Shown one piece after another: positions 52,974 through 55,970 of a DNA stretch of 55,970 nt. Under the pieces are notes generated by a model, which saw only the letters and a program-made list of their open reading frames with translations, had not been told where the DNA came from and made no database searches. How positions within the stretch are numbered: position 1 is the stretch's first letter; the number at the start of each line of letters is the position of its first letter. Origin of the DNA: an uncultured beta proteobacterium (GTDB taxonomy: Bacteria > Pseudomonadota > Gammaproteobacteria > Burkholderiales > Burkholderiaceae). The stretch lies in assembly GCA_903935355.1 (NCBI GenBank), contig CAIZRK010000040.1, forward strand, positions 1 through 55,970, given 5' to 3'. The position numbers and the translations under genes were made by a program.

Positions 52974-54191
52974 TTAAATTGCTTGAGCGCAAGCAAATCC
53001 ACTAGACCATGCCCATTGGAAATTATGGCCTCCGAGATGTCCCGTCACATCAACACACTCGCCTATAAAGTAGAGTCCATGATGTTTACGTGACATCATC
53101 GTCTGACTATCCATCTCTTTGGTATCAACGCCCCCCAACATCACCTCAGCTTTTTTCCAGCCTAAGGTGCCCGCTGGCTTAACTGACCAATTGGTAATGA
53201 GATCTTTGAGTGCTTGTTGATCTTTTTTTGACACCTCTGCCCATTTACGTCCTAGCAAGTTCTTTTGCTTTGCAAAAGTCTTTGCTAGGCGTTGCGGCAT
53301 AACAGAGGCCAAAATAGTTTCTGTAAGCTTGAGTCGATTCTCATCATTATTCAATAAGTCTTCAATATTTAACTCTCCATAGGCCTCTGCTATTCCTAGC
53401 CAATTAATATGAATGGCCTGCCCTTCAGTCCAATAGCTACTAGCTTGAAGCACTGCAGGGCCAGATAAACCCTTGTGGGTGAGTAAAAGATCTTCATTGA
53501 ACTGACAAGCACCATAACGATGTCCTTTAGAGCCCGCACTAATACAAATAGGTAAACTTAATCCAGCTAGCTCACTAAGATTATCAAATTCTTCTGATGT
53601 AAATGAGAGAGGGACTAAACCAGGACGAGGATCGATAATATTTAAACCAAACTGTTTAGCTATGTCCAATGAATAGCCCGTTGCTCCAATTGCTGGAACT
53701 GGTAAGCCGCCAGTTGCCATCACCAAAGATGTTGATATTTCGATACCACCATTGGTTCTAACAAGCCAGCTTCCTGCATCTTGCACAATTGATTGGACCA
53801 CTACAGGATTTTTAATCTGAACATTGCCTTTAGCACATTCAGAAAAGAGCATATCAATAATTTCTTTAGCCGAATCATCACAAAATAACTGACCTTGGTG
53901 CTTCTCATGATAGGCAATGCGGTAGGATTGCACTAAAGAAATAAATTCTTTTGCAGGGTAGCGAGCTAGTGCACTCTTAACAAAATGAGGGTTTAAGGAG
54001 AGAAAGTTTGCTGCTCCACTGTGCAAATTAGTGAAATTACATCGACCGCCACCACTGATTCGAATCTTTTCTCCCAAAATATCAGCATGATCCAACACTA
54101 ATACTTTTTTACCTAACTGCCCCGCTACGCCTGCACAAAATAGACCAGCAGCACCGCCACCAATAATGATGGCATCCCATGGTTTAGTCAT
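52974..54191 (-). CDS. HI0933/BaiN-family flavoprotein
   Basis: A 405-residue FAD protein. The dinucleotide motif AIIIGGGAAGLFCAGVAGQL is followed by DILGEKIRISGGGRCNFTNL, the signature of the HI0933 family. VMATGGLPVPAIGATG and, near the end, GGVDTKEMDSQTMMSRKHHG and GEVCVDVTGHLGG-type sequence (GECVDVTGHLGGHNFQWAWS) complete it. The family's activity is not settled; some members are proposed as aminoacetone oxidases or bile-acid reductases (BaiN). It overlaps the upstream membrane protein gene by 4 bases. Confidence 0.88.
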   Translation of the reverse strand: MTKPWDAIIIGGGAAGLFCAGVAGQLGKKVLVLDHADILGEKIRISGGGRCNFTNLHSGAANFLSLNPHFVKSALARYPAKEFISLVQSYRIAYHEKHQGQLFCDDSAKEIIDMLFSECAKGNVQIKNPVVVQSIVQDAGSWLVRTNGGIEISTSLVMATGGLPVPAIGATGYSLDIAKQFGLNIIDPRPGLVPLSFTSEEFDNLSELAGLSLPICISAGSKGHRYGACQFNEDLLLTHKGLSGPAVLQASSYWTEGQAIHINWLGIAEAYGELNIEDLLNNDENRLKLTETILASVMPQRLAKTFAKQKNLLGRKWAEVSKKDQQALKDLITNWSVKPAGTLGWKKAEVMLGGVDTKEMDSQTMMSRKHHGLYFIGECVDVTGHLGGHNFQWAWSSGFACAQAI

Positions 54192-54709
54192 GAATTTTTA
54201 AATCGCTCAATTACCTCAGTAGGCAGATTAAGTTTGACCATATGCGCTCGAGTATAGGCTTGACGAAAATTCTTGGTCATGGAGATCATGACTGAAGCTG
54301 TCCAGGCAAAGGCAAACATGCCAGAGAAAGCAATAATGACGGCAAGCATTTTCCAGCCCTCGGGCAAGATATCCTCCATAAAACCCATGGCAGTGTAGGT
54401 GCTACCACCAAACAATATACTGATGCCCAAAGTTGGTAATAAATTAAATGCCCATAATGAAATTCCCCAGAGAATGATCTCCAGAATGTGGGTCAGGAAT
54501 AAACAAAGAATGCTGAGGTAGAACACAAAAGAGACGGACGAATATTTATGTTCGGAGAGGTAAAGAAATGATTTCACCTCATATCTTTTTGCGATCTGCA
54601 ATAGAGCAAGTCCATGAAATAGCATAATGATGAGTAACATAACTATACCCAGTAAATATCCGGGCAAATCTAATTGAGTAGCAATGCTTGCAGTGTGGGA
54701 ATTTATCAT
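54188..54709 (-). CDS. Ion-channel-like membrane protein with degenerate filter
   Basis: A 173-residue protein with four hydrophobic segments. The last two flank FGGSTYTAMGFMEDILPEG, in the place of the selectivity filter of two-helix potassium channels (which have TVGYGD), then WKMLAVIIAFSGMFAFAWTA. So it resembles an Ion_trans_2-like unit, but the filter is not a potassium type. No cytoplasmic regulatory domain follows. Its stop overlaps the flavoprotein gene by 4 bases. Transport is not proven. Confidence 0.65.
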   Translation of the reverse strand: MINSHTASIATQLDLPGYLLGIVMLLIIMLFHGLALLQIAKRYEVKSFLYLSEHKYSSVSFVFYLSILCLFLTHILEIILWGISLWAFNLLPTLGISILFGGSTYTAMGFMEDILPEGWKMLAVIIAFSGMFAFAWTASVMISMTKNFRQAYTRAHMVKLNLPTEVIERFKNS

Positions 54710-54742
54710 ATTCAGCCTTTGCTTTTATTTTACATAAAGCCT

Positions 54743-55600
54743 CTAGGCCAACTGATACCAATCCCGAATGACTTCCCAGGCTGCTTTAGCTGTCTCTACA
54801 AAATGAATCAGGTCCATATCTGTCTCTTCAATAACACCATGCTCTAGCATTTTTTTAAAATCGATAACTTCACACCAAAAACTCTCTCCTACCAAAATAA
54901 TCGGAAAGCGCACTACCTTTTTGGTTTGCATCAAAGTTAATACTTCGAATAATTCATCCATGGAGCCAAAGCCCCCAGGATAAGCTACGATTGCCCTAGC
55001 TCTCAACATAAAGTGCATTTTGCGTAAAGCAAAATAATGAAACCTAAAACTGATGCCTTCACTTATATAGGGATTTGGATGTTGCTCCCTAGGCAGGCTA
55101 ATATTAAATCCAATAGTTTTATCTCCCGCTTCGAAAGCACCTCGATTAGCTGCCTCCATTATTCCAGGGCCCCCACCAGTGGCAATATGTAATTTATTTT
55201 TACTCTCCATTTGCGTCGCGTTGTAGCAAGCCACAATGGTGCCAAATTCTCGTGCTGACTCATAGTATTTGCAATGACTTAATGCTCTTTTTGCCTCCTC
55301 CACCTCTTTAGGAGTCTTAGCATTCTTCTCCATCTCTACTGCAGTGTCATGACTCACAAAATGGGTTGAGCCAAATACAGTAATAGTGTGATCAATCGCA
55401 CGCTCATGCAAAAGAATTTCTGGCTTTAATAATTCCAACTGAAAACGCAGGCCTAAGGTTTCCCGACGGGCTAGGAAAGCCTCATCATCAAAGGCAAACT
55501 TATACGAATCAGTAGAGTCATCCTCATGCATTTGTCTGGTTTGCAAGTTCAAAAATTCTGTAATAGTCTGAGAATTATTGGAGGGAATCTTAGAACTCAT
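54743..55600 (-). CDS. LOG-family (TIGR00730) Rossmann-fold protein
   Basis: A 285-residue protein of the lysine decarboxylase-like/LOG group. GGGPGIMEAANRGAFEAGDK carries the nucleotide-binding loop and VAYPGGFGSMDELFEVLTL is the PGGxGTxxE-type signature (here S for T). Long proteins of this type are often AMP nucleosidase-like or LOG-type phosphoribohydrolases that free cytokinin bases. An N-terminal extension of about 90 residues precedes the core. ATG 55600 (MSSKIPSNN) is preferred over the TTG at 55618. Confidence 0.88.
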   Translation of the reverse strand: MSSKIPSNNSQTITEFLNLQTRQMHEDDSTDSYKFAFDDEAFLARRETLGLRFQLELLKPEILLHERAIDHTITVFGSTHFVSHDTAVEMEKNAKTPKEVEEAKRALSHCKYYESAREFGTIVACYNATQMESKNKLHIATGGGPGIMEAANRGAFEAGDKTIGFNISLPREQHPNPYISEGISFRFHYFALRKMHFMLRARAIVAYPGGFGSMDELFEVLTLMQTKKVVRFPIILVGESFWCEVIDFKKMLEHGVIEETDMDLIHFVETAKAAWEVIRDWYQLA

Positions 55601-55717
55601 GAGAATGGTCTTTGGCAATGAGATGACTCATCTTAACCTTTGAACCCTCAATTAGAGCTATTTCTGGCAATCCTCTGTATTGTCAAAATTAGTATTAATA
55701 CCTAGAGGAGGGCATTT

Positions 55718-55735
55718 AACCCCTCTTTAGGGGTT
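55718..55735. terminator. Hairpin in the leader before the last gene
   Basis: AACCCCT / AGGGGTT with a CTTT loop, followed by TT on the plus strand. It lies 70 bp before the final gene. It may be a leader hairpin or a weak terminator. Confidence 0.45.
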
Positions 55736-55804
55736 TTAGGGATTTACCGAATAGGCCCAAAGCGTTAATATTGAGCCTATATCAACCAAACTGAAGGAAA
55801 AGCA

Positions 55805-55970
55805 ATGAGCAACCGTTCTCTCATCATCATGGCACTAGTATTAGTTGGTGCTTCAGCCTTTTTACTCTCTAGAGGAGGTGGCGATATTGACATGGGCGGT
55901 GAAAAGCATGGTGCTGAAGCTGCTCATATGGAAGAAGCTAAAAAAGATGCCCCAGCAGCAGCTCCAGCAG
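55805..55970 (+). CDS. Secreted or membrane-anchored protein, start only (partial)
   Basis: The first 55 codons of a gene that runs off the window. ATG 55805 has AAGGA seven bases upstream. The product has an N-terminal hydrophobic segment (SLIIMALVLVGASAFLLS), then GGGDIDMGGEKHG and an alanine-, glutamate- and lysine-rich stretch (EEAKKDAPAAAPA). It could be an anchored protein with a flexible linker. The family cannot be told from this part. Confidence 0.7.
   Translation, partial: MSNRSLIIMALVLVGASAFLLSRGGGDIDMGGEKHGAEAAHMEEAKKDAPAAAPA

Overview
The window looks like ordinary chromosome of a small-genome betaproteobacterium of the Burkholderiaceae, most like Polynucleobacter. This is inferred from the gene families (type FDS formate dehydrogenase, Bug/TctC binding protein, phasins, AddAB-type repair nuclease, DUF5993 beside dsbB, L31 without zinc cysteines), from tight packing with many 1-4 base overlaps, and from a moderate, AT-leaning base composition judged by eye. 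No tRNA, rRNA, CRISPR array, intact insertion sequence or prophage was seen.

Layout. 1-3.9 kb: de novo NAD synthesis (nadA end, nadC, nadB) interrupted by a toxin-antitoxin pair and a lone BrnA-type antitoxin. 3.9-8.7 kb: NAD-linked formate dehydrogenase with fused gamma/beta subunits. 8.9-13.4 kb: small lipoprotein, DEDD exonuclease, membrane protein, a 42-aa membrane peptide, umuDC under a near-perfect LexA palindrome, and a phasin. 13.6-15.1 kb: a D-amino-acid dehydrogenase gene behind a tandem glycine riboswitch. 15.2-18.7 kb: envelope and secreted proteins and metY. 18.8-25.3 kb: addB-addA. 25.4-31 kb: trxA, rho, rpmE2, a GT-C glycosyltransferase and a MATE exporter. 31-34.9 kb: a four-gene lipoprotein operon of the LpoB/YcfL/COG3014 type whose first gene probably starts at ATT. 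35-39 kb: Bug protein, dsbB with DUF5993, a crotonase-fold protein lacking both catalytic glutamates, an FAH-family hydrolase, SemiSWEET and cytochrome c. 39-43 kb: feoAB behind a Fur box, an RfaH-like factor, and a ModE-like regulator. 43-44.4 kb: tupA followed by a deletion chimera of a second binding protein and a Mop/TOBE domain. 44.4-56 kb: mixed housekeeping genes including rhlE, selD, a HIBADH-family gene, truncated globin, terC, an HI0933-family flavoprotein and a LOG-family gene.

How parts fit together. Formate dehydrogenase needs molybdenum or tungsten, and the tupA locus is the oxyanion uptake gene set in the window. It appears to have lost its middle by deletion, leaving a binding protein and regulator without an adjacent permease or ATPase. 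selD is present although the formate dehydrogenase uses cysteine, not selenocysteine, so selenophosphate here probably serves tRNA modification. The best non-routine signals are the tup deletion chimera, the three 16-bp-spaced half-sites at the tup regulator, the riboswitch-controlled dadA-like gene, the ATT-started lipoprotein, the TA genes within the nad cluster, and several small proteins. I found no convincing wholly new multi-gene system.
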